Notes under the pieces: generated by a model
What the model was told of the DNA's origin: nothing
The model's input: only the letters and a program-made list of their open reading frames with translations
Database searches by the model: none
Translations under genes and position numbers: made by a program
Assembly (NCBI GenBank): GCA_963457665.1
Contig: OY735222.1
Location: forward strand, 43,930,043-43,994,042
Source of the DNA: Thysanoteuthis rhombus
Taxonomy: Eukaryota > Mollusca > Cephalopoda > Oegopsida > Thysanoteuthidae
Length of the DNA stretch: 64,000 nucleotides
Reading direction: 5' to 3'
In this document: piece after piece, positions 11,350 through 22,440 of the stretch
Layout: each line of letters starts with the position of its first letter
Numbering within the stretch: position 1 is the stretch's first letter

Positions 11350-11352
11350 CTG
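11262..11352. repeat. (TA)n-(TG)n microsatellite
   Basis: TA to about 11,327, then TG to about 11,350. Confidence 0.95.
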
Positions 11353-11689
11353 TATGTGCACGTATTTGTATATACATACAAGTACATCACCAGAAATACA
11401 ATATAAATACTGATCTTGAATTCACGGAATATCTCATTAAAGTGAGTAAATGTTGAATATGAATATTTCATAAGTACTTGTTGTAGCCTCTTCAAAATAA
11501 TGGCATTCATCCAGCGAGTATCACCCTTCTACGTCTCCATTGTTGCTGATTTTGTCCAGACGACTTGAACTAGATTCTCTTGGAGTCTTTGAATATTTTC
11601 TCCGTGCTATTCTTATAAAACGGCGGCCAATCAGATAATAAAAAAAAAGAGAAGGAAAATAAATTCTTGTCAGCCACTCAATCGAAACC

Positions 11690-12145
11690 GACACGTGACC
11701 AATATCTTTTGGCAGCATGTTGTGTTGGGGCGGATCAATCAAAAAAAAATCTTTCAAAAGGGGTGGTCAATGAATGAGTGACTGTTCTGACCTTTTGTTG
11801 GAAAGTGATCTCTGAAATGTCTTGATTTCCAAGAACAAAACAACAAGCGTGACGCGAAATAAGGAACCGATTTAGCATAGACTTACATTGTAAATCGACC
11901 TCTCCCCACTAAAAGCATGTTAAGAGGGGAATTTCTAAATCAAAAAGACTTTTTTTTTTTTGCAGACATAATAGGGAGTAAGTGTTTAAATTTTCAGCAC
12001 TTTAACTCCATAGATGTAGCCTGTACGCGTGGTATATATATATATATATATATACCAAGTCAGCCAGCTGGACTAGCCTAAAAACTGAATTAACCTATGT
12101 TGACAGTTTGGCAGACAGTTTCGGTTGACGGTTTCTGACAGAAAG
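11690..12145 (-). mobile_element. Family B interspersed repeat
   Basis: Minus-oriented near-complete copy. On plus it reads 'cacgtgaccaatatcttttggcagcatg', 'ttggggcggatcaatc', 'tttagcatagacttacattg', 'ccactaaaagc', and ends 'gcctaaaaactgaattaacctatgttgaca'. The same ordered blocks appear, mostly on plus, at 18.5, 20.7, 23.6, 28.0 and 34.3 kb, and on minus at 46.5, 56.5 and 58.6 kb. Length is about 430 bp with no ORF. I cannot assign a class: no clear tRNA head or terminal inverted repeats were seen. Confidence 0.65.
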
Positions 12146-12239
12146 ACCTTCTTCTGACTACAGAACTAAAATTAAAGAAATCATTCTGCTCTTTTATGTA
12201 TGGCTCAAGGCCAAATGTATGTGAATAGAGCGTTAGATG

Positions 12240-12530
12240 ACGGTATGATACCAATCTTGAACGTGGGGTGTCTCCCTGCTTGTGAAAATCAGCAATCGAA
12301 ATTGTGGTCTTCAGCTTGGTTTGAACACTGACCTCTGGTCAAGATTCGGGAAATGAAGACTTCTTACAATCATATAATCTATGGAGTTTGGCTACTCTCA
12401 GCAAGAGGCTGGATGGAAGGTGTTATCACTAAGCAATGCCATTTTTTCGATTAAAAAGGGCCTGTCTGCTTTTAAAACCAGCATTCGAAATAGTGATTTC
12501 ACCTGGGCTCGGACACCGACCACTTTAATC
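12240..12530. repeat. Two diverged ~190-bp direct repeats next to the 76-bp array
   Basis: 'ctgcttgtgaaaatcagcaa' followed by 'tcgaaattgtgg ... tttgaacactgacc' near 12,274-12,335 is echoed by 'ctgcttttaaaaccagcatt', 'cgaaatagtg' and 'ctcggacaccgacc' near 12,467-12,520. Confidence 0.4.
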
Positions 12531-13000
12531 TTTGAATACTTCTAACACTCGGTATCTGCTTTTTTCCAAAATTATGACTGTAGATGCTGATCGTTTTTGT
12601 TTTGTTTTTTGTTTTTTGAATACTTCTGAAACTCGGCTTATGCCGTTTGACCCTTATGATGACGGTAGAATTGACTATATTTTTCTATTTTTCGAATACT
12701 TCCTTCATTCGGCATGTGTCGTTTGCCCGTTATAATTACTATGGATTTTAATTGTTTTCCAATTATTAAACACTTTTTTCAAGAAGGCGTTTGCCGTTTG
12801 TCCATTATGATGACTGCGGATGTAAATCGTATTTCAATTTTTGAATAAACCCAAAACTCGGTATCAGCTGTTTGTTCGTTATTCCGTTATGATGACAGTG
12901 GTTGTTAGTTGTATTGCAATGTTTGAATACTTTTTAAAGCTGTTTGTCCATCGTGATGACTGGATGTTAATCGTTTTGCAATTTTTGAATACTCGTTGAT
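12531..13000. repeat. Diverged tandem repeat, ~76-bp unit, about six copies
   Basis: Each unit contains 'tttgaatacttct', '(a)actcggta', 'gccgtttgtccgttatgatg', 'actgtggatgttaatcgttt' or diverged forms. The 'tttgaata' landmark recurs at about 12,531, 12,615, 12,691, 12,764, 12,840, 12,922 and 12,984, a spacing of 62-84 bp. The divergence implies an old array. Confidence 0.7.
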
Positions 13001-13401
13001 GTTGTTTGGGGTTTGTACGTTATAACGTCAATCAGTAAGACAGCGTCCCGGCAATCAGTTCGTTGTGAGCTTTTGGTGTTGTCTTTTTCTTGTTACGGTA
13101 GAAGAATGAAGCCGATTCCAGTTTTGGAGTATGACAAGAGTTACATTTGGTGTTTACGGTTATATCTAAGAGTTAGGCAGGTATCAAAACTAGGGAGAAG
13201 AGCAGTGAAGACCGTTGGTGAAGAGTGGAAAGAGTAAAGACAATAGAAGGCACTTACTGAATCTACAATGCCAGGTGTGGGTGACACCTCAAAACGCTGC
13301 AACAGAGTTTGTCGCTCGAGAATCGGGCTTCAGAGTCTCAGCAGGCGTTGCTGCTCAACCTTAGGCTGATCCATGGCACATGCTCTATTGTCTTCCAAAC
13401 A

Positions 13402-13450
13402 GCCAGAGGCTAAAAACAACACGTTATGGGATACATCATTAGCCTCTGGC
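13402..13450. other. 11-bp inverted repeat
   Basis: 'gccagaggcta' (13,402) pairs perfectly with 'tagcctctggc' (13,440-13,450) across a ~27-nt loop. It lies in otherwise unassigned, slightly G+C-richer sequence (13,240-13,500) that may be decayed transposon. Confidence 0.5.
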
Positions 13451-13671
13451 CTTGAATCTCTCATGAAGTTTACAGGTGGCAAATTTGTTGAGACCAACCG
13501 AACTAAAGAATGATGGGACTGGCTGATGCCGTATCAAACTCTACTTTAAGTTCTGTTCCGCCAGAAGATGTTTGCTACAAATTTCGTATTATAAAAATAA
13601 CATATTTTTGTATAAATGTATTTATCTATCTATTAGAATTAAATAATTCCATGCGTATCTCTATTATAGGT

Positions 13672-13860
13672 TTTCGTAACGATGGAGGACTTGTCAATTT
13701 AGCACAGTCAGCCGGGCAGCTTCCTGGCAATTAGTTGATCGTAAGTTCAAATCAAGGTAGGGGGATGTGTATTTCACATATCAGTTTACAACCCTAATTC
13801 TGGTGAGGATTATTCTTGTTGTTCTTGTTCCTGTTACGATAGGGGAAAGTTGGAGATTGA
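13672..13860 (+). repeat. Possible tRNA-like repeat, related to 13,010-13,110
   Basis: 'gtcagccgggcagcttcctg', 'gcaattagttgatcgtaagt' and 'tcaaatcaagg', then 'cttgttcctgttacgatag', parallel 'gacagcgtcccggcaatcag', 'ttcgttgtgagc' and 'cttgttacggtag' at 13,040-13,105. 'gtaagttcaaatc' sits where a B box would be. Similar strings occur near 62,560-62,760. Weak evidence. Confidence 0.35.
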
Positions 13861-14141
13861 TAATGACGAAAATTAAAGTAGGGACAAGAAAAAAGTTTCA
13901 ATGGAGAAGAATAAAAAAGAAATAAATGAAAACTAGGATGCCAAAGGTAATTATGAATCACCACTACCCCTATATGCTCATTTTCATCACGTAAATTTGG
14001 TATAAACTTTTATTGAAAATTGAACCCTCCACCGGAGGAAAGGGTAAAGAAAAAACAACGATTTCACCAATCATTGAAGGGAGTGTGTGTGTGTACAGAT
14101 TCGAAGTTGCTACTTTGAACACCGAGAGTTAAGGGAATTCC

Positions 14142-14172
<31 letters not shown>

Positions 14173-14289
14173 AAATATATGAACAACTAAAATCAAGCAA
14201 TAGTGTTTAAACCGGTTTGTAAATGGATACTGGTGATTAGTTATATACATAACGTAAATATATGCATAAAAAGATGTTTTTCTCAACGT

Positions 14290-14690
14290 TCCACAAACCA
14301 ATTTCTTTTGGCAGCGTGTCAGGCTGGGGTGATCAATTCAAAGTAGAATAAAGGGTGATCAATGGATAAGTAATTTTTTTGCCTTTTGTTGGGCACCAAA
14401 ATATCCAAATTTTCAAAAGATAAAGGTGGACACAAACTAAAGGGACAATTTAGCATAAACCTTCAGTAGAAATTAGACGCCTCTACTTAGTCCAAATTTT
14501 GGGGGGCAATTTTGAAGAAGAATGTTCCTTCTACTTTGAAGGGAGTGTGGATGCAAAATTCCAAGTTCCGACTATATATGGTTAGGGCTGGGCGAAGTCT
14601 GAATACTCAGATATATATAAATGTCAGAAGATACGAAAAACCGAAACCCAACAACTGTATCTGAACCAGTGCTGTGGATAGCGGTGATTA
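14290..14690 (-). mobile_element. Family B-related repeat (subfamily B')
   Basis: Begins like family B ('tcttttggcagcgtgtc', 'ggggtgatcaattc', 'acaatttagcata') but continues with a distinct half: 'agggctgggcgaa', 'cccaacaactgtatctgaac' and 'gtggatagcggtgatta'. The same half recurs at 62.75-63.03 kb ('agggctgggttgag', 'gtgggtagcagtgatta'). B' therefore shares one end with B and differs at the other. Confidence 0.55.
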
Positions 14691-14699
14691 AATAGCTAA

Positions 14700-14962
14700 A
14701 AGGAGTAAGAACGAACAAAGAAACGAGAAGTAATCATTTTCTAAAACAAAGACGTGAAAAGGAAAGAGATCAAAGAAATGGAAAAGGGAAATTAATGACT
14801 TAATGAAAGAAAAGTGAATGAAAGTGTATGTAATCAAAAAATCTAAAAGAGGGAATAGAAAGAAACGATGAGTGGAAATTATTTTTGAAAAGGAAGAACG
14901 AGAAACGAATGAATAATAAAATGTGTTGAATAATGAAAACAGAAATATTTAGATATGCAAAT

Positions 14963-15013
<51 letters not shown>

Positions 15014-15810
15014 GTTGGGGAAGTTGAGTCAAAACAAAGAAAGCAAGAATGACAAAAATGAATAAAGAAAAAAAGAGAGAAAAATAGGTCAAAAGGCAGG
15101 ATGAAAGAAGTGAGAAAGGGGGTTAGTTCAAATGAAAGAAAGAAAGACATAATGAAAGAGAGAAAAGATGAAATATACAATAGAAAGATAGAAAAATGAA
15201 TGAAGGAAGAAAAGGGAATGATAAGTCAAAAGAAAGAAAAAATGAATGACGAAAAGAAAAAAAGAATAAAAGGAAGAGGGATAGGTGAAAAAAAGAAGGA
15301 TGAAATAAAAGGGGGCAGAGAATAGGTCAAAAGAAAGAGAGAAAGAAGCATAGGTCAAAATGAAGAATGAATTAATGAAATGATGAAAGAAAAGAGAATG
15401 ATAAGTCAAAAGAAAGAAAAAAGAATGAGGGGAAGAAAAAAGAATGAAAGAAAAAAAGATTCGTAAGAAAAAACGATGAATTAAATTGGGGAGGGAATAG
15501 GTCAAAAGAAAAAAGAAAGAAGCCTAGGTCAAAATGAAGAAAGAAGCCTAGGTCAAAATGAAGAAAGAATGAATGTAATGAAAAAAGAAGGGAAAATTGA
15601 GTCAAAAGAAAGAATGACCGAAAGAAAGAAAGAAGGGTAAGTCAAAAGAAAGGAAGAATGAATGACAGAAAAACGAAGGGAAAATAAATCTGGAGAAAAA
15701 AAGAAAAAAGAAGGGAAAAAAGATACGTCAGAAAGAAAATAATGAAAATAGTATGAGGAAAAGGAAAAATCCATGGAAGAAGCAGGCAAAAGTAAAAGCA
15801 AATAGAATAT
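14700..15810. repeat. 1.1-kb purine-rich (A/G) tract with 180-bp internal periodicity
   Basis: The plus strand is almost all A and G, with (GA)n at about 14,966-15,012. 'gataagtcaaaagaaagaaa' occurs at about 15,218 and again exactly 180 bp later at about 15,398, within a longer duplicated unit that includes 'aataggtcaaaagaaa' and 'gcataggtcaaaatgaag'. Further partial copies lie at 15,525-15,625. Minus-strand Phe/Ser/Leu frames here are compositional. Confidence 0.8.
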
Positions 15811-16021
15811 TTAAAATCTTCTGATGCCTAAATAAATGCATGTCTCTCACTTGTTCCTTTGCACGCCGTCATTGTGAGATCTGGCCCCAATCGACGTAAA
15901 CCTCGATATAGAAGCAAATTCTCGAGTCTCTTCTGACAGATATTTCTCAATTATTTTCAAGCAACGTTACTAATGGATTTATATTGCTTTGATTCCTGCC
16001 CTCTCTCCCGTTGCCCTCTCC

Positions 16022-16160
16022 CCCACTGCCCTCTCCCCACAGCCCAACCTTCGCGTGAAGAAATCGAAAAAGTGGAAGGGATGTTTGCGTTCGAGGATTT
16101 GATTGATAGATTCAAATCGAAAACGTCACGGAATGCTGGCCTGGGCACAGAAGCTAGAAG
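16022..16160 (+). CDS. Candidate isolated exon (unknown gene)
   Basis: A strong acceptor-like signal, a long C/T tract ending 'ctgccctctccccacag' (to about 16,040), precedes an open frame with ordinary, charged composition. It reads AQPSREEIEKVEGMFAFEDL, then IDRFKSKTSRNAGLGTEARR and NIVRIF. A possible donor 'gtatat' follows at about 16,170; the frame otherwise stays open to about 16,265. I recognise no family. It is one of the few frames here not built from a repeat. It may be a real exon, a processed pseudogene piece or chance; no partner exon was found in the window. Confidence 0.3.
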
Positions 16161-16295
16161 AAACATTGTTCGTATATTTAGTTTTCGTTTGCATTTGCTA
16201 ATGCCAGTTATTTGGGGAAACTTAGACTGGAGGGCCTGCCATGGGGAATTAGGCAAGGGCTGCTGATGATCTGAGAGATGGGAACATAGATTCAT

Positions 16296-16328
16296 AAATA
16301 GATAGATAGATGGTTAGATATGAACCGA

Positions 16329-16409
<81 letters not shown>

Positions 16410-16483
16410 AGATGGATTGATAGATAGAAAACTAGATTGATTATGAACAAAATAATTGATAGATATGTACATATATATCATAC

Positions 16484-16517
<34 letters not shown>

Positions 16518-16577
16518 AAAGAGATGGATTGATAGATAGAAAACTAGATTGATTATGAACAAAATAATAGATAGATA

Positions 16578-16637
<60 letters not shown>

Positions 16638-16640
16638 TAT

Positions 16641-16685
<45 letters not shown>

Positions 16686-17096
16686 CAAACAGACAGACTC
16701 ACAGACAGATAGAGAGATGAACTGACTAATAGATGGATATGGAGAGACTGATAGACACATAGACAGATGGATATGAACAGATCTATAGATACGTATGTAC
16801 ATATAGAGACAGACAGATAGATAGATAGAGAGATAGAGAGAGAGAGAAAAATGAATAGACTAATAGATAGATAGATAGATAGATATGAACAGACTAATAG
16901 ATAGATAGATGGATAGATATGATCAGACTAATAGATAAAGAGATAGATAGAAACAGACTAATAAATAAATAGGTATATACATACATACATACATACATAC
17001 ATACATACATACATACAACGATACAAAGATAGATAGAAACAGACTAATAAATAAATACGTACATACATACATACATACATACATACATACATACAA
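16296..17096. repeat. Compound (GATA)n/(TA)n/(TG)n/(ACAT)n complex with internal duplications
   Basis: Contains (TA)n at 16,332-16,405 and 16,581-16,635, TG at 16,498-16,517, GATA runs at 16,636-16,685 and later, and ACAT runs at about 16,978-17,016 and 17,057-17,095. A ~65-bp block ('aaagagatggattgatagat' onward through 'tagattgattatgaacaaaa') is present at 16,407-16,475 and again at 16,517-16,585. Another pair ('agatagaaacagactaataa') flanks the ACAT runs. GATA segments are separated by 'tatgaacagactaatag'-type spacers. Confidence 0.9.
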
Positions 17097-17546
17097 CTAA
17101 TGACACCGAATATAATAGAATCAATATATATCATCAATTTTGCTACCAGTTTTGATATCTGATCTTTACCTGAACTCGACTGATTTTTTCGATGACAAAG
17201 CCACGGATAGCATGCATAGAAAAGACTATTTATGGTGAAGAAGCTCTTGTGATAATTAATAGTTTTATTATATGGGTATCACACTTCAACTGGCCCGTTG
17301 TTTCAATGCCGATCGTGTGTTATCAAGCAAATGGATTTCAGTTACATCTCAAGGCATTCATGGTTTGGGAATTTTATCTTCTTTTACGTCATTTTATTGA
17401 GAACAAGCAAAGAAATAGAGAATAAATTAAAATCCTAAACCCTGAGTGCTTTAAGAAGTAATGGAAATTCATTGATAATGAATGATCTGAATTGAAAGAA
17501 CGAATCCGTTGTAGTGTGATACCTGTAGAATAAAATTGAATATTTT

Positions 17547-17555
17547 ACACACACA

Positions 17556-17591
<36 letters not shown>

Positions 17592-17655
17592 TGTGTGTGT
17601 GTGTGTATGTGTGTGTGTGTGTGTGTGCATGTGTGCGCGTGTGTGCGTGTTTATG
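17547..17655. repeat. (CA)n/(TG)n microsatellite
   Basis: Short CA then long TG runs with 'ctg', 'atg' and 'gcg' interruptions. Confidence 0.95.
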
Positions 17656-17659
17656 TGAC

Positions 17660-18515
17660 TTCATATGAATCAATTTTCCTAGTTCAGGAATTTTCCCAAA
17701 GGTTTGTAAATGACGTACAATAACTGATTGCACAAGCAAATAAGATGCTGATTAGATTTCTCTAACATTGTTCAAACATGGTGCAATAAAAATTTACACG
17801 AACTTTTCACAGATAGAAATTGAATTGCTGAGATCGATAAAAAGAAATGAAAGGACGACCGAAAACACGAAAAGGCTGAAATGGGTTTTTCAATTCATGT
17901 GTTTTCAAGTTCTCGCTCCCTATACTTTTGACATTTCTTTTTAACACTGTCCCCTACAATTTTTGCCTGGACGATTTCGTTTTAACCATAATTACTTGAT
18001 GATCATGAAATACTAAATGGAACATTACGAATAAGAAGAGGAAATATAATCGCCTGATAGTATTTGCAATACTCAACCGACTTTGAAACACGGTTACATC
18101 GTGCAAGAACAGAAATCATGTACAATGACATGCGAGGAACAATCACTAATCAACTAAAGTGTTTATCAATTATTGTATTTTGTTTGTTCAGAGTAATTAA
18201 CTCGACTTTGCTGATTGCCTTTTCACATTGTTCAGTCCGAATACTCTCCGACTTTCTTGTTTCGTGTTTTGGAATGTTGTCGAATCTTGCTCCAGAGCAC
18301 AGCGGATACCAGAGGAAGGAAGGCCTGGGGGTATACGACCGGAACACCCTGTCTTACAAAATCCGGACAAGAATGGCTCATTTATCATTTTAACGAATCT
18401 ATCTGACGAAGTTGTTGCAACATTTAATTTCCAAATAGGATGTTTGACAGCCAAGAGGAACGGATTTAAATGTTTAGGATTGCAATTTAATTGTAGGGGA
18501 ATATTGTTTATAATA
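17660..18515. other. Unassigned intergenic sequence
   Basis: No recognisable gene. The frames around 18,064-18,545 overlap in several phases and show no family resemblance. Confidence 0.3.
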
Positions 18516-18519
18516 GGAA

Positions 18520-18865
18520 AATGTCAATCCAAAATGTCAGTATAATTCAACATAGGTTTCTTTAGTTTTCTAGTGAGTCTGCCGGCCTGGCTATGTATGT
18601 ATGTGTTACGCAATAAGACTGCACCAACGGAGTGAGAAAATTGAAAGTTTTTTTAAATTCCTCATCATGCGTAGAGAAAAACGTTTTTATTGTTTTGTTT
18701 TTTTAATCTCCCCTCCAAAAGTTTTTAGCGGGGATTCAATTTACGATATAAGTTTACACTCAACTGACCCTTTATTTGTGTCAAGCAGCGTTCATACTAG
18801 TTCTACTTTGTTTTCGAATTTCAAACTTTTTCATGAACCAACATAAGGCAAGAGAAGTAACTCTG
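18520..18865 (+). mobile_element. Family B interspersed repeat
   Basis: Plus-oriented copy: 'acataggtttctttagtttt', 'ctggctatgtatgtatg', 'gcaccaacggag', 'agcggggattcaatttacga', 'catgaaccaacataaggcaag'. The distal part, normally ending in the 'tcacgtgact' and 'gaccagacct' blocks, is missing. Confidence 0.6.
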
Positions 18866-18999
18866 CAACTACATTTTGATGGATATCTATGTTCGTATCC
18901 ATACAGATTATTATTAATTACTCTTAAGTAAGTGAAACAAGCGACGGAACTTATTATATGAGCTGATGTACAGAGGGTAGGAAGACAGAACTGTTCAAG

Positions 19000-19310
19000 A
19001 GGTTAAGGTCACCACACCGAACAGATGTTGCTCGGAGACACTTCCGTTGCGCATACCGAACCCTGCTTCGTTTCACTTACGAGCGAGTTACAACATAATA
19101 GCGTTGGACACACCGGTTTACGTACAATTACCAAATAAAGAAATGTGCAGCCGAGATGGGTTACGTTTGGAAATACCCGATACAGCTAGGGTCATACTGA
19201 GAGTCTCTCATGGCAATGCAGTTAATCCTCCTAAGGAAGAGGCTAATTACTACTCAACGCTCAATAACGCAAGCTGGGGGCTTTTTACCCTTTAATCCCC
19301 CCCCCCAATA
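19000..19310 (+). other. Slightly G+C-richer segment with a short open frame, unassigned
   Basis: The frame at 19,047-19,295 encodes about 82 residues of ordinary composition (containing RLEIPDTARVILRVSHGNAV), ending just before a poly-C run. No family was recognised, and decayed transposon coding is possible. Confidence 0.2.
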
Positions 19311-19539
19311 TCTGTTAACTCGCCTGGCTACAAGCTACAAAAAATGAGTTGCGGTGAGCTGGTTATCACGTTTTTCGTTGTATGGTTTTCCTGTTGCCAA
19401 TGACTTTTTCTGGTCGTTGATATCTTCTTATTGATCATTGCAACAACGATCATTGAGTGAAAGGTACCTTGATCAGATAATTATTGATAAGGTAAGGGTA
19501 AAGATGTGCTTCCTACAAGGTAACCTGACATCTTCCTGT

Positions 19540-19690
19540 TGCAGTGGATCAACTGTGTCAGACTCACTAGAGGGCTCTACGAAAACACTGTGATCACAGC
19601 TTCTTGCATGTGATAAAGGTTGGTTAAGTAACAGTTAATCAAATTGAAGGTCTGCTTCGATCTGATATAGATGGGTAAATATTGCACACA
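19540..19690. repeat. Family E repeat, copy 1
   Basis: 'gaaaacactgtgatcacagctt' region, followed by 'gataaaggttggttaagtaa' and 'gatatagatgggtaaatatt'. It parallels 45,570-45,690 ('gaaaacaccttgatcacagc', 'atagatcagcttggtaaaat'). Confidence 0.4.
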
Positions 19691-19824
19691 CATACACAGA
19701 CACACTCTATTTCTTTATAATATAATTACCAGCGCTGAGAAACGAATCGAGCAGATTGGATAGTCAATGAACAATGCAATATTCTAGATATATTGCGGTT
19801 ATTTGGGCCTTTGCCTCACCGTTG

Positions 19825-19990
19825 GGCTATTTAGCTCAATGCTTAAGAGTGATGCTACGTTAAATCGGATACCTATCGGTTGCCAGTTCAATTCCTGTAG
19901 CAGCCCATTTCCTTTCATCCAAAATTATTCATCTTATACAAAAACAGTGGGTACACACTGAGTTAAAACCAAGAAATTCAGACTGAAATT
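19825..19990 (+). mobile_element. SINE family F (tRNA-derived)
   Basis: Plus-strand pol-III promoter: A box in 'tagctcaatgcttaagag' and B box in 'ccagttcaattcctg'. It is followed by the family body 'agcagcccatttccttt'. Related copies at 28.96 kb (A box TAGCTCAATTG), 51.19, 51.5 (minus) and 60.28 kb. Loss of full cloverleaf pairing suggests a SINE head rather than a tRNA gene. Confidence 0.7.
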
Positions 19991-20734
19991 AAAGGCTTTG
20001 TCTTATCTGAATGCCACCCTATCCGCTAATACAATCGGTATATAATTACATGTATTTGATTTCTGTTTCTCTTCCATATAATAGTGACATAGAAATCTAT
20101 GTTCAAGACGACTGGTGTTTGAGCTGAGCGTTTGAAATAAGGAATCTGTCTTTTCTGAAAGTTATTTGCATCAAAATGTCATCTAACGGACGCCGAACTC
20201 GGTTTACAGATTCCGTTCTTCCGGTTTACCCACAACTAACTGAATTTGCGCATCGTAACAACTTGAAAGAACCACAGCAACCCATTTTTTCTACAGTTCC
20301 TGTCCTTCTCAACTCCATCCTCTGGTCCGTCATTCCAGCTTTATCTACAAATGAATATTTACGATCTAGTCGTATGTGCAGTTAATTCTATAAACATATA
20401 AATCACAAAGTGATTGAATTCTCTTATCTCCTAAGAGCATTCATTAGTTTCCTTTTCCGTTGCGAAAATCTGGTATCATTTCTGTCGATGGCTGCTACAT
20501 TGGTAATTGTGTTTCATAGTAGCGGTTGTTAGTTTTAACAACAGCTTCAAACGCTGAGTGTTGATCGCTTTGTTTGAAATGAAAGTGGTTATTGGATGTC
20601 TCCTTTTTTTACACATTCTTATCTCCCTTGTCGAGTTCCATTTTTTTTTCTACCCAGTTTTTCTATTTGTGTGGTCTTACAATTTTTGATATTTCTAACT
20701 TTTTTTTCTGTCCTCCGTCTTTTTCGTCGTGTTA

Positions 20735-21205
20735 AAAAATCTGTCAACCAAAACTGTCACTACATATTCTCTCAGTTGCTCAGGCTGGCTGGCTGGCTGA
20801 CTATGTATATATGTATTATTAATCACATGTATAGGCCACACCAACGGAGCTAGAGGGCTGAAAATTTGAACATTTACCTCTCAATATGTTTAGATTGATG
20901 TTTTGTGTGATTTTTTTAAAATCTCCCAAAATACGTTTCTAGAGGTTGGGGATCAATTTGCGATACAAGTTTATGCTTAATCGATCAATCTGCTTGTGTT
21001 CGACGGTATATACGTTTATTTTACTTTTTATTGTTTTTTTTTTAATTCGGACTTTTTTAGAGATCTCTGACCAGCAAAAGGCGAGAGAAGTGAGTCATTC
21101 ATTGATCACCCCTTTTTCCAATCCTTCCATTGATCATCATCAACATAGCATGCTACCAAAAGACATTGGTCACGTGACTGTTTTTATTGAGTGACTAACC
21201 AGACC
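20735..21205 (+). mobile_element. Family B interspersed repeat, near full length
   Basis: 'ctgtcaaccaaaactgtc'-like lead, then 'gctggctgactatgtatat', 'ccacaccaacggagctagag', 'ggggatcaatttgcgataca', 'gaccagcaaaaggcgagaga', 'catgctaccaaaagacattg', 'gtcacgtgactg' and 'gtgactaaccagacctg'. One of the most complete copies; no ORF. Confidence 0.7.
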
Positions 21206-21934
21206 TGTTCATTATTCGTTTAGTATTACCATTTTATATCTTTCTAGCTTATCTGTTTGTTTGTTCGTTTGTTTTCCTTTTCCTGCTTAATTTTCGTCGT
21301 TTTTTCTTTCTTTTTAGTTTCCATCCTAATATTCTATTGCTGCCTGTTGACGTTTTTCTTCATCTTTTCGCCGACATCTTAGTTATGTCTGGATCTTACG
21401 TTCCTTTCTTTTTTTCTTTTTTTTCTTTACAGCAGTGATTCTGGACGTAAGTTGCACGCCCTACAAGGGGGTGATTCAAATAAAATGGGGGAAATTTGAC
21501 GTTTAGATATGAAGGCTCAAAATCGAGTTGTAAAAAGAAGGAAACACTGACTTGATGTCAGAAAACGTGAAAACCTACAACTGAAGCTCACTAAATTAGA
21601 GTCTGAAATTAAGATCAATTGTGGTAGATATCAGGTTAGAGGGTCTAGATTACCAAACTTGAAAATTTGAATTTATTTTTAGATGATGATATAAATTCGA
21701 AGTGATATTATCTTAATAAACATTTCTAAAACATGATTTAAAGGATTTTCTGAATTTATTTCCCTTAGATTTAATTTTCTCTCCTTGATTTAAAATCAGT
21801 TATTTTCGTAAATCTCCAAATTCAATCATTAATCGTGAAGAAATCCACAAATATATTTGAATGTCAATAGAATCATTTTTTTTTTAAATGGGATCGGTTG
21901 GTAGGATGTATTTTCATCGGCAAAATGTTCGCCC

Positions 21935-22440
21935 TAGTGGAAGAGTCCAGTTTTACAGACAGAAAGAACAAAAAAAATAAGTCTCATTGCTCATTATATA
22001 TATCAATTTTGCATGAGTTGGCAGCTATACTGGGAGATCCAATGAGGATTATACACTCTAACAACGAGCAGCAAGTTTATCTTACTAATCATTGCTATAC
22101 GATGTATACACTGATATTTTTGTATGATTACTTAGCATAGTTTGGTATCAAATGAGGTCAAATGCAGATTGAACTAACTAACAAAGGCCAGCAAGTTCAT
22201 CTTAAGGATCATTGCTATACAGCGTACGTCTGGATCCATTTTTGCATATTATTCATTAACATATAAGTTTTGTATCAGACAATAAGTAGTGGGCAAACCA
22301 ATAAGAATCGAACTTGCTAATAACGAACTGTTGGTTCAGCTCGCTGATTCTTGCTCTAAGACGTGTATCATGGTCAATTTTTTATATGATCTGCTCGTAA
22401 ATCCGGGCAGGACATATTTGGATTGAGAGGATTTTTGATG
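21935..22440. repeat. Family C repeat, second copy (three ~130-bp units)
   Basis: Same order as 985-1,490: 'gcatgagttggcagctatac', then 'atgaggattatacactctaa', 'cattgctatacgatgtat', a second unit at about 22,165 and a third at about 22,300, ending with 'gatctgctcgtaaatccggg'. Colinearity across ~500 bp shows that the trimer itself was copied. Confidence 0.6.

Noticed and set aside
14800-15801. Several 70-126-codon minus-strand Phe/Ser/Leu frames resembling membrane proteins
   Set aside because: They lie wholly in the polypurine tract; hydrophobicity is a by-product of T-rich codons.
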